A stretch of DNA of 64,000 nucleotides from Streptomyces marinisediminis (GCF_026262575.1 NZ_JAPKFL010000010.1:110369-174368); one strand, 5' to 3'. Shown: positions 26,618 to 34,542, numbered from the stretch's first letter. Program-made: numbers and translations. Notes: a model not told the origin generated them from the sequence alone.

Positions 26618-27964
26618 CTAGCGGGCCGAACCGACCTCGTCGGGGACGGGCCCCGCCGCGCGGGCCGCTCCCCGGCCCCGGGCGAGGAGGGACTCCAGGA
26701 TCTCGCCGACGCGGACGGCGGTGTTGGACAGCAGGGACGAGGTGATGCCGTGGGTGTGCTCCGTCCCGCCCTGGACGTAGATCCCGCCGCGGAACCCGGG
26801 GCCGGTCGCGACGCGGTAGTCGCGCTCGACGCGGACGCGGCCCTGGTCGTCGCGGTGGCAGTGGTCCGCCACCCGGCCGAGGAGGGCGAGCGGGTCGGCG
26901 GGGCGGTAGCCGGTGGCGAAGACGACGGCGTCGGCGTCCAGCGGTGTCTCCTCGCCGGTGACCAGGGACGTGACGGTGGCGCGCACCCCGTCTCGGCCCT
27001 CCTCCACCCCGGTCAGCCGGGAGACGTTGAGGAAGCGGAGCCGCTCGGTGCCCAGGACCTTCTCCCGGTACGCCTCGCGGTACAGGGCGTCGATGAGGTC
27101 GACGTCGACCACGGAGTAGTTGGTGTTGCCGTGGTAGTCCATCAGCCTGCGCTTGACGGCGTCGGGAGCGGAGAAGTAGTCACCGACCGCGGCGGGGTCG
27201 AAGATGCGGTTGGCGAAGCTGCTGTCGTCGGCGGGGCTGTAGCCGTAGCGGGAGAAGACGGCGCAGACCTCGGCGTCGGGGAAGCGGCGGTGGAGGTAGG
27301 CGACGTTCTCGGCGGCGCTCTGGCCCGCGCCGACGACGAGGAAGCGGGACGGCCGGCCGCGCAGCGCCTCCACCCTGCCCAGCAGGTCGGAGGTGTGCCA
27401 GATCCGGTCCGTCCTGTCGACGCCCTCCGGCATGCGGGGCCGCAGGCCCGTGCCGATGACGACGTTGCGCGCCCGGTGCACCACCGCCTCCGGCCCCGAA
27501 CGAGCCGTCACGTCCAGGTACTCCACCACGCCGTCGACGGTCACGGGCTCGACGGCGACGACCTCGTGGCCGTAGGAGACCATGTCGTCCACCCTGGCGG
27601 CGGCCCACTCGAGGTAGTCGTGGAACTCCACCCGCAGGGGGAACAGGTTCTTCTGGTTGAGGAAGTCGACCAGCCGCCCCCTGCTCTGCAGGTAGCACAG
27701 GAAGCTGAACTCGCTGGCCGGGTTCCGCAGCGTCACGAGGTCCTTCAGGAAGGACACCTGCATGGTGGCGTCGTCGATCAGCATGTTGCGATGCCAGCCG
27801 AAGCCCTGCTGCCGCTCGAAGAAGTGAGCGGTGACCGCCTCCCGCCGACCGACGCGCGCGTTGTGCTCGCTGAGCGCTATGGCCATGGCCACGTTGGACG
27901 GCCCGAAGCCGATGCCTATGAGGTCGTGGACCACGGGTGCGTCGCCAGGAAGAACCGGAGACAT
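26618..27964 (-). CDS. L-ornithine N5-monooxygenase (SidA/PvdA/CchB family)
   Basis: The 448-residue flavoenzyme has the N-hydroxylating monooxygenase layout. The FAD motif GIGFGPSNVA is near residue 17, followed by HRNMLIDDATMQVSFLKDLVTLRNP. The NADPH motif VVGAGQSAAENVAYL comes next, and the C-terminal ATGY block is FATGYRPADP. It hydroxylates the side-chain amine of ornithine (lysine is the alternative substrate) with O2 and NADPH. The adjacent formyltransferase would then give N5-formyl-N5-hydroxyornithine. Length and N terminus match CchB-type enzymes of coelichelin pathways. The ATG at 27964 has GAGGGGAG about 4-10 bases upstream. It is divergent from the formyltransferase gene across a promoter region holding two iron boxes. 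Confidence 0.94.
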   Translation of the reverse strand: MSPVLPGDAPVVHDLIGIGFGPSNVAMAIALSEHNARVGRREAVTAHFFERQQGFGWHRNMLIDDATMQVSFLKDLVTLRNPASEFSFLCYLQSRGRLVDFLNQKNLFPLRVEFHDYLEWAAARVDDMVSYGHEVVAVEPVTVDGVVEYLDVTARSGPEAVVHRARNVVIGTGLRPRMPEGVDRTDRIWHTSDLLGRVEALRGRPSRFLVVGAGQSAAENVAYLHRRFPDAEVCAVFSRYGYSPADDSSFANRIFDPAAVGDYFSAPDAVKRRLMDYHGNTNYSVVDVDLIDALYREAYREKVLGTERLRFLNVSRLTGVEEGRDGVRATVTSLVTGEETPLDADAVVFATGYRPADPLALLGRVADHCHRDDQGRVRVERDYRVATGPGFRGGIYVQGGTEHTHGITSSLLSNTAVRVGEILESLLARGRGAARAAGPVPDEVGSAR

Positions 27965-28052
27965 GTCACTCCCCTCGTGCGGGACGGCCGCCTGTCAGGC
28001 GCGGGAACAGGGCACCACGGCACGCCGCTGACGACGGACCACCGAGCGCAAC

Positions 28053-28071
28053 TTAGGTAAAGCTAACCTAA
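28053..28071. promoter_or_regulatory. Iron box of the ornithine hydroxylase promoter
   Basis: TTAGGTAAAGCTAACCTAA matches the iron-box consensus at 17 of 19 positions, the best of the four in the window. It lies 89 bases upstream of the hydroxylase start and should control the leftward hydroxylase and MbtH genes. Confidence 0.88.
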
Positions 28072-28155
28072 TTAACGTGGCGCTGTCGACGGCCCGGGCG
28101 ACCCGGGAGCCGCAGCTCCGGAGCGGCGCGCGGGCCACTCGCCCTCGTTGCCAAG

Positions 28156-28174
28156 TTAGGTAAGGCTTGCTTTA
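28156..28174. promoter_or_regulatory. Iron box of the formyltransferase promoter
   Basis: TTAGGTAAGGCTTGCTTTA matches the iron-box consensus at 14 of 19 positions. It lies 38 bases before the formyltransferase start, where it would overlap the rightward promoter. Confidence 0.72.
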
Positions 28175-28211
28175 CTAACCCGGTCATTCGCTCTTCCGAG
28201 GAGGAACCTCC

Positions 28212-29159
28212 ATGCGGGTCGTCATGTTCGGCTACCAGACCTGGGGCCACCGCACCCTGCAAGCGCTCCTGGACTCCGGACACGACGTGGTGACGGTCGT
28301 GACCCACCCGAAGAGCGAGCACGCCTACGAGAAGATCTGGAGCGACTCGGTCGCCGAGCTGGCCGAGCGGCACGGCGTCCCCGTCGTCATCCGCAACCGG
28401 CCCGACAACGACGAGCTGTTCGCGCGCCTCAAGGACGCCGACCCGGACCTCATCGTGGCCAACAACTGGCGCACGTGGATACCCCCGCGGATCTACACCC
28501 TCCCCCGCCACGGCACGCTGAACGTGCACGACTCGCTGCTCCCCAAGTACGCCGGCTTCTCCCCCCTGATCTGGGCGCTGGTCAACGGGGAGCGCGAAGT
28601 GGGCGTCACCGCCCACATGATGGACGAGGAGCTGGACGCCGGCGACATCGTGCTCCAGCGCGCGGTCACCGTCGGACCGACGGACACGGCCACCGACCTG
28701 TTCCACAAGACCGTCGACCTCATCGCCCCGGTGACGATCGGCGCGCTCGACCTCATCGCCTCCGGACAGACCGAGTTCACCCCGCAGGACCGCTCCCAGG
28801 CCACCTTCTTCCACAAGCGCGCCGAGGAGGACATCCGCGTCGACTGGAACTGGCCCGCCGAAGACCTCGACCGCCTGGTCCGCGCCCAGTCCGCGCCCTA
28901 CCCCGCCGCGTTCACCTTCCACCGGGGCAGGCGCCTGGAGATCCTCACCGCCACCGTCTCCCGCGGCCGCTACGGCGGCACGCCCGGCCGCGTCTTCTAC
29001 CGCGAGGGCGACGGTGTGGTGATCGTCGCCGGGGCCGACGCCCGCACCGGCCGCAACAAGGGCCTCGCCATCACCCGCGTCCGGACCGACGACGGCCGCG
29101 AGCTGCCCGCCACCGAGTACTTCACCTCCATGGGCGGCTACCTCACCACCCACCCCTGA
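28212..29159 (+). CDS. N5-hydroxyornithine formyltransferase (methionyl-tRNA formyltransferase-like, CchA type)
   Basis: The 315-residue protein has the formyltransferase fold. NVHDSLLPKYAGFSPLIWALVNGE contains the Asn and His of the catalytic triad, and EELDAGDIVLQ supplies the Asp. A C-terminal OB-like domain follows. It differs from housekeeping Fmt at the N terminus (MRVVMFGYQTWGHRTL). This matches siderophore enzymes that transfer the formyl group from 10-formyl-tetrahydrofolate to N5-hydroxyornithine. The ATG has GAGGAGG 8 bases upstream. It is divergent from the ornithine hydroxylase under a shared iron-controlled region. Together they define the hydroxamate part of the siderophore. 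Confidence 0.92.
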   Translation: MRVVMFGYQTWGHRTLQALLDSGHDVVTVVTHPKSEHAYEKIWSDSVAELAERHGVPVVIRNRPDNDELFARLKDADPDLIVANNWRTWIPPRIYTLPRHGTLNVHDSLLPKYAGFSPLIWALVNGEREVGVTAHMMDEELDAGDIVLQRAVTVGPTDTATDLFHKTVDLIAPVTIGALDLIASGQTEFTPQDRSQATFFHKRAEEDIRVDWNWPAEDLDRLVRAQSAPYPAAFTFHRGRRLEILTATVSRGRYGGTPGRVFYREGDGVVIVAGADARTGRNKGLAITRVRTDDGRELPATEYFTSMGGYLTTHP

Positions 29160-29292
29160 GCCGGCACCGAGCACCACCCCACCCGGCCACCCCACCCGGC
29201 CCCCGCCCCGGCACGGAGTCCGACCGAAGCGCGCCGCGCACACCGCCCCGCGCCACCGCACACCCCACCCGGGACACCCCGCCCCACACCAC

Positions 29293-29333
29293 GGCCTGCG
29301 GTCCCCCGACATCCGCGTCGGGGGCCACAGGCC
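29293..29333. terminator. Strong bidirectional hairpin between convergent genes
   Basis: GGCCTG (29293-29298) pairs with CAGGCC (29328-29333), and CCCCCGAC (29303-29310) pairs with GTCGGGGG (29317-29324) around a six-base loop. It lies between the formyltransferase stop and the methyltransferase stop on the opposite strand. It separates the siderophore cluster from the graspetide island. Nothing else is visible in 29160-29514. Confidence 0.8.
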
Positions 29334-29514
29334 CGCCGTCATCCCCCGGGCCCGGTGCCCTGACCCGGTCGACTGCTGGCATGGTGCGGGCCGCCCTGCT
29401 GTACTCACGGCTGAGCGGGACACACGCGCCCGCACCGTCCCGCTCGCCCGTAGGCAGCCGCCTCCACGGCGTGCACGGAAGCGGCGCAGTGCGGGGACGG
29501 GCGGCCCTCGCGTG

Positions 29515-30588
29515 TCACTCCGCGGGCAACGCCCAGGAAGGACCGTCTTCAGTGCCGTACCAGACGCGCTGACCGTCCGGGGTGACGGTGATCCCGAAGT
29601 CCTCCCGCGACACGCTGTCGATGCCTCCGAAGGTGACGGCGAGCTGTTCCAGCTCATCCCACAGTCGACGCGGGCCGATCTGGCGAACCCTCCCGGTCAT
29701 GGTGGCCGTAGCCGTGGACCCGTCGCCGGTCCAGAGTCCGAGCGCGTTCGGGCTGCCGTCGTCGTCCACCCACGTACAGGATGTGTAGTCCGGCATGGCG
29801 AGCGACACAGGGAAGCTCAACCGATCCAGCACTTCGGCGACGTCGACCGACGTGGGGCGGGCTTCTCGGGTCTCCAGTTCAGCGAAGCGTGGTGCCACAC
29901 CCTCCACTCGGCGCGGCATGAAATACGCGGGTACCGGCAGGAAGCGGCCGTGTGCTTCCGCCTTGCCGGTCACGGAAAGCCGGGCGACACCGAAGCCGAC
30001 CGGCAGCACCATGACCGCCCCGTCCGCCGACTGTTCAAGGAACGCGCGAGGGATGTACCGAAGCCTCGCCGTGGCGATCAGACGGTCGTACGGCGCCTTC
30101 TCCGGATAACCGGCTGCCCCGTCCCCGGCCGCCAGAGTCGGGGAGTATCCGAGTTCGGCCAGCCGGTGACGAGCGACTCTGACGAGTTCTTCGTCCACGT
30201 CGACGCTGACCACTCTCTCATCGCCGAGACGCGCGCAGAGAAGTGCCGCGTTGTAGCCCGTACCGGTGCCGAGTTCGAACACGGAGTTCCCTGGCCGCAC
30301 GTCCAGGGCGTCGAGCATGGCGAGCATGAGTGAGGGTTCGCTCGACGACGAGTTCGGGATTCCCCTGTCGTCGGTCTGCGTGGTGAGCGCGGTATCCGAG
30401 TACACACCGTCGAGGTAGCCGGGATCACCGTCCCTGACCTCTTTCCAACCGTCGCCGGTAGTGGTGTAGAAGGACGGGACGAAGTGGTGGCGCGGCACTT
30501 GGGCGAACGTGGAGGCCCATGCGCTGGTATCCGCACCGGTGAGACGTGCGGCGAACTCCCTGGCGCGGGTGTTCTCGGGATCGGTCAC
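29515..30588 (-). CDS. PIMT-like O-methyltransferase of the graspetide island (second copy)
   Basis: The 357-residue protein has a protein-L-isoaspartate O-methyltransferase core. VPRHHFVPSFY is near the start, the SAM loop is VFELGTGTGYNAALLCARLG, followed by VVSVDVDEELVRVARHRLAELGY. It then has a long C-terminal domain with GPRRLWDELEQLAV. Such extended PIMTs in ATP-grasp peptide clusters methylate an Asp side chain of the modified peptide, which then cyclises to an aspartimide. The protein is a clear relative of the neighbouring methyltransferase (31011-32168), sharing core and C-terminal domain. The GTG at 30588 has AAGGGGAG about 9 bases upstream. A hairpin between the two genes suggests it is transcribed at least partly on its own. 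Whether it acts on the same precursor is unknown. Confidence 0.82.
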   Translation of the reverse strand: MTDPENTRAREFAARLTGADTSAWASTFAQVPRHHFVPSFYTTTGDGWKEVRDGDPGYLDGVYSDTALTTQTDDRGIPNSSSSEPSLMLAMLDALDVRPGNSVFELGTGTGYNAALLCARLGDERVVSVDVDEELVRVARHRLAELGYSPTLAAGDGAAGYPEKAPYDRLIATARLRYIPRAFLEQSADGAVMVLPVGFGVARLSVTGKAEAHGRFLPVPAYFMPRRVEGVAPRFAELETREARPTSVDVAEVLDRLSFPVSLAMPDYTSCTWVDDDGSPNALGLWTGDGSTATATMTGRVRQIGPRRLWDELEQLAVTFGGIDSVSREDFGITVTPDGQRVWYGTEDGPSWALPAE

Positions 30589-31010
30589 GGCTACTCCCCT
30601 TGTAGGTAATCTGCGTGCGCTGCGGCGATAGGCAGCCCCGTGCGGTTCTCCACCCATGACCACGTTCCGGCGGGGCCGAGCGCTGCACCGCTTCGGGCGG
30701 TTGCAGGAGCGCGGTGGCGGCGCACTGGTTCGTGAACAGGGCTTTCGTCTGGTCCTGGTGTGAGGGAGCCCCGCCCATGCGCTACGGGGGCAGCACACGG
30801 GAGGGGCGAAGTGGTGGCACCCTCGCCGCTGCGGGGGAGCGGCATCCCAGTGAAGGGGCGGACCGGGGCGAAAAGCCGAGCGCGTCCACTCGTGCGGACA
30901 CGTCTGCCCGTGCTTCACGGCTGATCCGGTCGGGAGTGCCACCAAGCCGGCCAGGGGGGAGTATCGGACAGTCGTCACGTCCGCCCTGCCAGCGTCCGAG
31001 GAGGGCGGGG
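30589..31010. terminator. Gap between the two methyltransferase genes, with a terminator-like hairpin
   Basis: A stem CCGCCCT (30981-30987) with AGGGCGG (31002-31008) directly follows the first methyltransferase on the minus strand and may end that transcript. The remaining 390 bases hold no supportable gene. I looked here for a second precursor peptide and found no frame with a leader motif or an acidic/Thr-rich core. Confidence 0.5.
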
Positions 31011-32168
31011 TCAGATCGGGAAGCGCCACGAGTCGTCCGGGGACAGCAGGCGGCTGCCCTCGGGCGAGAGTTCCGCGCGCATCGCGTGGAGAGAGAATCG
31101 GTTGTTCTCCTCCCACTTGCGGCGGACGCGTTCCAGGTCGTCCCAGAGCCGGCGGGGGCCGCCCTGGTGGACTACGGGGGACCTCCCGTCCTCAGCTCGC
31201 GCCCATGACCCGTCAGCGGCGAGCAGCCACACCACGCGCCCACCGTCGTCCGGGTACGTTGCCGCCCGGGTCTCGATTCCGGGCGTGTCCAGCTCGTAGA
31301 GCCACCGGAGGGGCCATTCCTGCCACAGATCGGGGATCGCCCCGTCCGGGGGCCGTACGTCCTCGCCCTCTCGTACGCGGGCGGACACGAACACGTCGTT
31401 CAGCTTTGCCGGGTAGTCCGCTCCCTGCCGGGTTTCCATGAACGTTGCCGGGTCGGGCTGGACGGTGCCCCGCGCGATGCCGTCGGCCCCCATGTCCGCC
31501 GTGATCAGCAGGGCGGTTTGGGCGATGGTCGTCACAAGCCGTCCGCCGGGGCGGAGCGCGCGGAGCCATGACGGAGGGACGGGGCGCACGGAAACGGTCG
31601 CCATGATGCGGTCGTATTCCGGCTCGGGGAGTTCCCCGGTAGCGTCGACGACTTCCACGCGCGGCGAACGTCCGAACTCGGCGAGCCGGGTCCGGGCAAC
31701 CTCGACTAGATACGGGTCCACGTCCACACTGGTCACGTTGTCGTCTCCGAAGCGACGGGCGAACAGACCAGCGGAGTATCCGGACCCCGTGCCCACGTCC
31801 AACACATGGTGGCCGGGCTTCGCGTCGAGTCGGTGCGCCATGGACACGATGAGTCCCGGCAGGGTGGACGACGACGTTGGGTCGCCCTTGCCGTGCTCGC
31901 CGGGGGTGGCGTGGTCGGCGTGCGTGGGGCCGACACGGGTTACCAGCGTCTCGTCCGTGTACGCGGCGTGCAGGCGCTCGGGGGAGTTTTCGGGGAGGTC
32001 AGCCAACTCCCATTCCTGCGTGGGACTGTCGGGGATGCGCTGCCACCAGCGCGGGACAAGCCGGTGGCGGGGGGTGTTGCTCACGGCGTCATGCCACGCG
32101 GGGGCTTCGGCCGTCACCTTGTCGGCGAGCGCTTTGGCGGCTCCGGTCCAGGGGGGCGCTTCGGTCAT
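31011..32168 (-). CDS. PIMT-like O-methyltransferase of the graspetide cluster (aspartimide-forming candidate)
   Basis: The 385-residue protein has the PIMT core with PRHRLVPRWWQRIPD, the SAM loop VLDVGTGSGYSAGLFARRFG, and NVTSVDVDPYLVEVARTRLAEFG. A C-terminal extension with GPRRLWDDLERV follows, as in methyltransferases of ATP-grasp peptide maturation systems. In the fuscimiditide pathway the equivalent enzyme (ThfM) methylates one Asp of the ester-crosslinked peptide, leading to a stable aspartimide. Its ATG at 32168 overlaps the ATP-grasp stop (ATGA), giving a precursor/ATP-grasp/methyltransferase operon. It is followed by a hairpin and then a second, paralogous methyltransferase gene. Confidence 0.88.
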   Translation of the reverse strand: MTEAPPWTGAAKALADKVTAEAPAWHDAVSNTPRHRLVPRWWQRIPDSPTQEWELADLPENSPERLHAAYTDETLVTRVGPTHADHATPGEHGKGDPTSSSTLPGLIVSMAHRLDAKPGHHVLDVGTGSGYSAGLFARRFGDDNVTSVDVDPYLVEVARTRLAEFGRSPRVEVVDATGELPEPEYDRIMATVSVRPVPPSWLRALRPGGRLVTTIAQTALLITADMGADGIARGTVQPDPATFMETRQGADYPAKLNDVFVSARVREGEDVRPPDGAIPDLWQEWPLRWLYELDTPGIETRAATYPDDGGRVVWLLAADGSWARAEDGRSPVVHQGGPRRLWDDLERVRRKWEENNRFSLHAMRAELSPEGSRLLSPDDSWRFPI

Positions 32169-33112
32169 GCTGTGTCTCCTTGCAGGGCATCGGCCATGGC
32201 TTCCACGAGCGGCACACCGGCCCGAACAGCGAGCCAGTGCCATTGACCGTTGGGATTCACCTCGAAGAACACCCAACGTCCGCCCGGCGTGACGGCGAAG
32301 TCCAGCGCGCCGAAATACAAGCCGAGCCGGTCCATGAGTTGACGCACCCCCTGTTCGACCGCCGGGGGCATGTCGACCACTTCGTACCGGTGGGACCGGT
32401 AGTCCGTCCGCCAGTCGAGCCGCGCGGCTTCGCTGTCGGTGTGGATGGCGACGGGGAACACGCGCTCCCCGATCACGGTCAAGCGCACTTCGTACGCCTT
32501 GTCCACGCGCTCTTGGAACAGGTGCGCGGTGCCGCGCACTCCGTCGTCCACCTCGTCCGCGGAAACGAGCGCCACGGGAAGGAACTGCCGGCTCCCCTCC
32601 GGGCCGAGCACACCCCCGCCGAGCCCCTTGTAGACGACCGCGTCGTCCCCCATGAACGTGCGGGCGTGCTCGGGTTCCGACGTAATCACGGAGCGGGGCA
32701 CGTGCAGTCCGCAGCGGGCGGCCACGGCGAGTTGAACGGGCTTGTAGTTCGCGGCGGCATCCTTGCTCGGATGGTTGATCCATCGGACGGGCAGCGAGCC
32801 GAGCACGCCCAGCAGCCCGGAGCGTGCTTCCGAGACCGCGAGCGCGCGAGCGTGTCCGGGCCAGTTGTCGGGGGTGCGGAACTCGTTGGGGCGACGCCAC
32901 CACACCGACTTGACGGATTCCAGGCGTACCGTGCGGGAGCCGGCGAGAGATCCCGTCCAGCCGTCCCCGGTGAGGGAGACGGCCAGACGGGAAGCGGTGG
33001 GAAAGTCGGCAGTGTCGTACCTGACGACGTGTTCCCCGCGTGTCACCAGCTCCTCAACCACCGCGTCGGCCGTGAGGTCGTCCCGGCCGGTCAGGATGAG
33101 GATCGATCGCAT
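32165..33112 (-). CDS. ATP-grasp peptide macrocyclase (graspetide maturase)
   Basis: The 315-residue protein belongs to the ATP-grasp ligases that make side-chain ester or amide crosslinks in graspetides. It has a variable N-terminal domain (MRSILILTGRDDLTADAV, WWRRPNEF), a central region with AANYKPVQLAVAARCGLHVPRS that may hold the precursor-binding site, and the nucleotide segment VVYKGLGGG. The metal and phosphate residues are in YFGALDFAVTPGGRWVFFEVNPNGQWHWL. It should join Thr/Ser hydroxyls of the precursor to Glu/Asp carboxylates using ATP. It follows the precursor gene after a single intervening base and overlaps the methyltransferase gene, so the three are certainly one operon. RimK-like ligases are more distant relatives. 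Confidence 0.9.
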   Translation of the reverse strand: MRSILILTGRDDLTADAVVEELVTRGEHVVRYDTADFPTASRLAVSLTGDGWTGSLAGSRTVRLESVKSVWWRRPNEFRTPDNWPGHARALAVSEARSGLLGVLGSLPVRWINHPSKDAAANYKPVQLAVAARCGLHVPRSVITSEPEHARTFMGDDAVVYKGLGGGVLGPEGSRQFLPVALVSADEVDDGVRGTAHLFQERVDKAYEVRLTVIGERVFPVAIHTDSEAARLDWRTDYRSHRYEVVDMPPAVEQGVRQLMDRLGLYFGALDFAVTPGGRWVFFEVNPNGQWHWLAVRAGVPLVEAMADALQGDTA

Positions 33113-33113
33113 G

Positions 33114-33347
33114 TCAGTACAGGTCGGTCCCGCTGTCGGAGCCCGGTGCGTTACCGTCGCCGTTGCTGGTCTCCGTCTGCGTCTCCGGCATCTCCGCCGT
33201 GAGCGCGTGCCACGGGTTGCCTTCGGCTGACACGTTGAGCTGAAGCCCTTCGCTGTACGTGATGACGGGCGCTTCGCCGTGCGTCGGCGCCGGTGATACA
33301 AGGTGCCGGACCCCGAAGGGGACGGGTGTAGCCGCTGCGGTGCTCAT
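33114..33347 (-). CDS. Graspetide precursor peptide
   Basis: The 77-residue peptide has a leader with the maturase-recognition pattern PFGVRHL (residues 10-16) and a conserved-looking middle (VITYSEGLQLNV, GNPWHAL). The C-terminal 28 residues (50-77) are rich in Thr, Ser, Glu and Asp. This core offers Thr/Ser donors (T50, T56, T58, T60, S61, S70, S72, T74) and acidic acceptors (E52, E55, E59, D64, D71, D75) for ester crosslinks. D64-G65 is the most favourable Asp-Gly for aspartimide formation. The ATG at 33347 has GGAGG 8 bases upstream. The gene is directly followed by the ATP-grasp gene. No protease or dedicated exporter gene is nearby, as is common for this family. Confidence 0.85.
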   Translation of the reverse strand: MSTAAATPVPFGVRHLVSPAPTHGEAPVITYSEGLQLNVSAEGNPWHALTAEMPETQTETSNGDGNAPGSDSGTDLY

Positions 33348-33411
33348 GCTGCGTTCCTCCTGTGTAGTCGGTTGTCGCGGTGAGCGTGGTGCTCGTCGTG
33401 CTCCTACAGCA

Positions 33412-33451
33412 CCGGTCGGCCGCCAGACCCTCACGCACGACGGCCGACCGG
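33412..33451. terminator. Hairpin upstream of the graspetide precursor gene
   Basis: CCGGTCGGCCG (33412-33422) pairs perfectly with CGGCCGACCGG (33441-33451) around an 18-base loop. It lies between the three-gene operon ending at 33513 and the precursor start at 33347. It may terminate the upstream transcript, in which case the precursor promoter would lie in the 60 bases between the hairpin and its ATG. Confidence 0.6.
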
Positions 33452-33512
33452 GTGTGGACCCCGCCCCCTGCCACAGAGCGGATCGCGGACCCGCGCTGTC
33501 CTGGTTCGGGTC

Positions 33513-34028
33513 CTATGTGGCGGGGGCGGGAGTATCAGCGCGCCACGTCCTCGGGACCGCGGCGAGGACGTACAGGGAGTGCGACGGTCCGCCGGTTCGG
33601 TGGGCTGCCGGCTCGGGCGGCACCTGGTCGGGCTCGTCGGCGGGCAGCCGCACCGGCCAGGCAGACAGGGTGTACGTACAGTCCTCATCCGTGAACGCGG
33701 CGAACAGCGGGTGCCCGGCCTTGAGGTGCTCACGTGCTGCCCGTGGCCCCTCCGGCCCAGCGGCCCACGCACGGAGTTCTGCGGGACAGTCGGGGACGGG
33801 CACGACGGCTCTGCGCATGGTCGGCCGCACCCACGCCGAACGCTGCGGGTCGGGGTCGAGTCGGTCCGCGATGCGCCGTGCCTCCCCGCGCAGCCACCGA
33901 AGAGCGAGCACCGGGGAAATGGTCTGGAACGTCCCCAAGACGTAGGGCGCGGTCTCGCCCGTGCCGTACACGAGCCCTTCGGCGAGCACTTCACACCGGT
34001 AGCCCGCCGGAACCGGTCGGCCGCTCAT
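33513..34028 (-). CDS. Hypothetical protein upstream of the graspetide operon
   Basis: The 171-residue protein is not assignable to a family from the sequence alone. It reads as soluble, with a mixed alpha/beta pattern (GYRCEVLAEGLVYGTG, SPVLALRWLRGEARRIADRLDPDP), a middle with DCPAELRAWAAGP, and a Pro-rich C terminus. The ATG at 34028 overlaps the stop of the next upstream gene (ATGA). It is the last of three coupled small genes transcribed toward the graspetide precursor. The context suggests an accessory role in the island, but this is not shown. Confidence 0.6.
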   Translation of the reverse strand: MSGRPVPAGYRCEVLAEGLVYGTGETAPYVLGTFQTISPVLALRWLRGEARRIADRLDPDPQRSAWVRPTMRRAVVPVPDCPAELRAWAAGPEGPRAAREHLKAGHPLFAAFTDEDCTYTLSAWPVRLPADEPDQVPPEPAAHRTGGPSHSLYVLAAVPRTWRADTPAPAT

Positions 34029-34294
34029 ACGGCCCCACCCCGCCACATGACCCACGGGCGTTCGATGACCTCGGCGAAACTGACGTGGTCCGGGTGCTCG
34101 CGCATGTGGCCGAACGCCCACTCCTGCGGCTCGGCCGGATCGGTGCTCGTCTTGGAGCGCGCGTCGCACTCGGTGCCGTCGTCCCGGAGTGTCAGGCACC
34201 GGAAGGCGTAGGCGAGCGGCGGGGCGTCGTCGTCCTGGTCGGGCCGCAACGTCCAGTTGACGTACCGGAACACGCGACGGGCCGCTGTGGTCAC
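34025..34294 (-). CDS. Small conserved-looking protein with Cys/His pattern
   Basis: The 89-residue protein has FRCLTLRDDGTECDARS and HMREHPDHVSF, an arrangement C-x8-C followed by H-x3-H-x2-H. It could coordinate a zinc ion. The C terminus ends in ERPWVMWRGGAV. I recall similar small proteins near XRE/DUF397 pairs in Streptomyces but cannot name the family with certainty. Its GTG at 34294 overlaps the stop of the upstream gene (GTGA), and its stop overlaps the downstream start. Confidence 0.62.
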   Translation of the reverse strand: MTTAARRVFRYVNWTLRPDQDDDAPPLAYAFRCLTLRDDGTECDARSKTSTDPAEPQEWAFGHMREHPDHVSFAEVIERPWVMWRGGAV

Positions 34295-34542
34295 AGCAGC
34301 TCCCCGCGAGCTCGGGCGTTCGCTCGGGCCACTTCGGCACGCAGGCGCTCTATCGGCTCGGCGGGGCGAACGTGCGCGGGTTCCGCGTCCCACTCGGCGC
34401 CGCCGCAGACCGGGCGTAGCGACCAATACGGCCCGGCGACGCCGCGGAACTCCGCGACCTGGCCCCGGTGGGTGTCCACCACCAGCGTGCCGGGCTTCGG
34501 TACGTGGGTGAGTCCGTCTGCGGGAAGATTCTGCGCAGGCAC
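34291..34542 (-). CDS. Small hypothetical protein, first gene of the three-gene operon
   Basis: The 83-residue protein has a compact, possibly beta-rich middle (KPGTLVVDTHRGQVAEF, GPYWSLRPVCGGAEWD) and an Arg-rich helical end. No known domain is recognised. The GTG at 34542 is preceded by GGAGAGGAG. It is divergent from the XRE regulator gene, with 92 bases between the start codons, and begins a translationally coupled set of three. The regulator is therefore a candidate controller. Confidence 0.6.
   Translation of the reverse strand: MPAQNLPADGLTHVPKPGTLVVDTHRGQVAEFRGVAGPYWSLRPVCGGAEWDAEPAHVRPAEPIERLRAEVARANARARGELL

Noticed and set aside
30591..30845. A possible second precursor peptide between the two methyltransferase genes
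   Set aside because: The frame has no leader motif, no acidic/Thr-rich core and no ribosome-binding site, and it ends against the methyltransferase start by chance.
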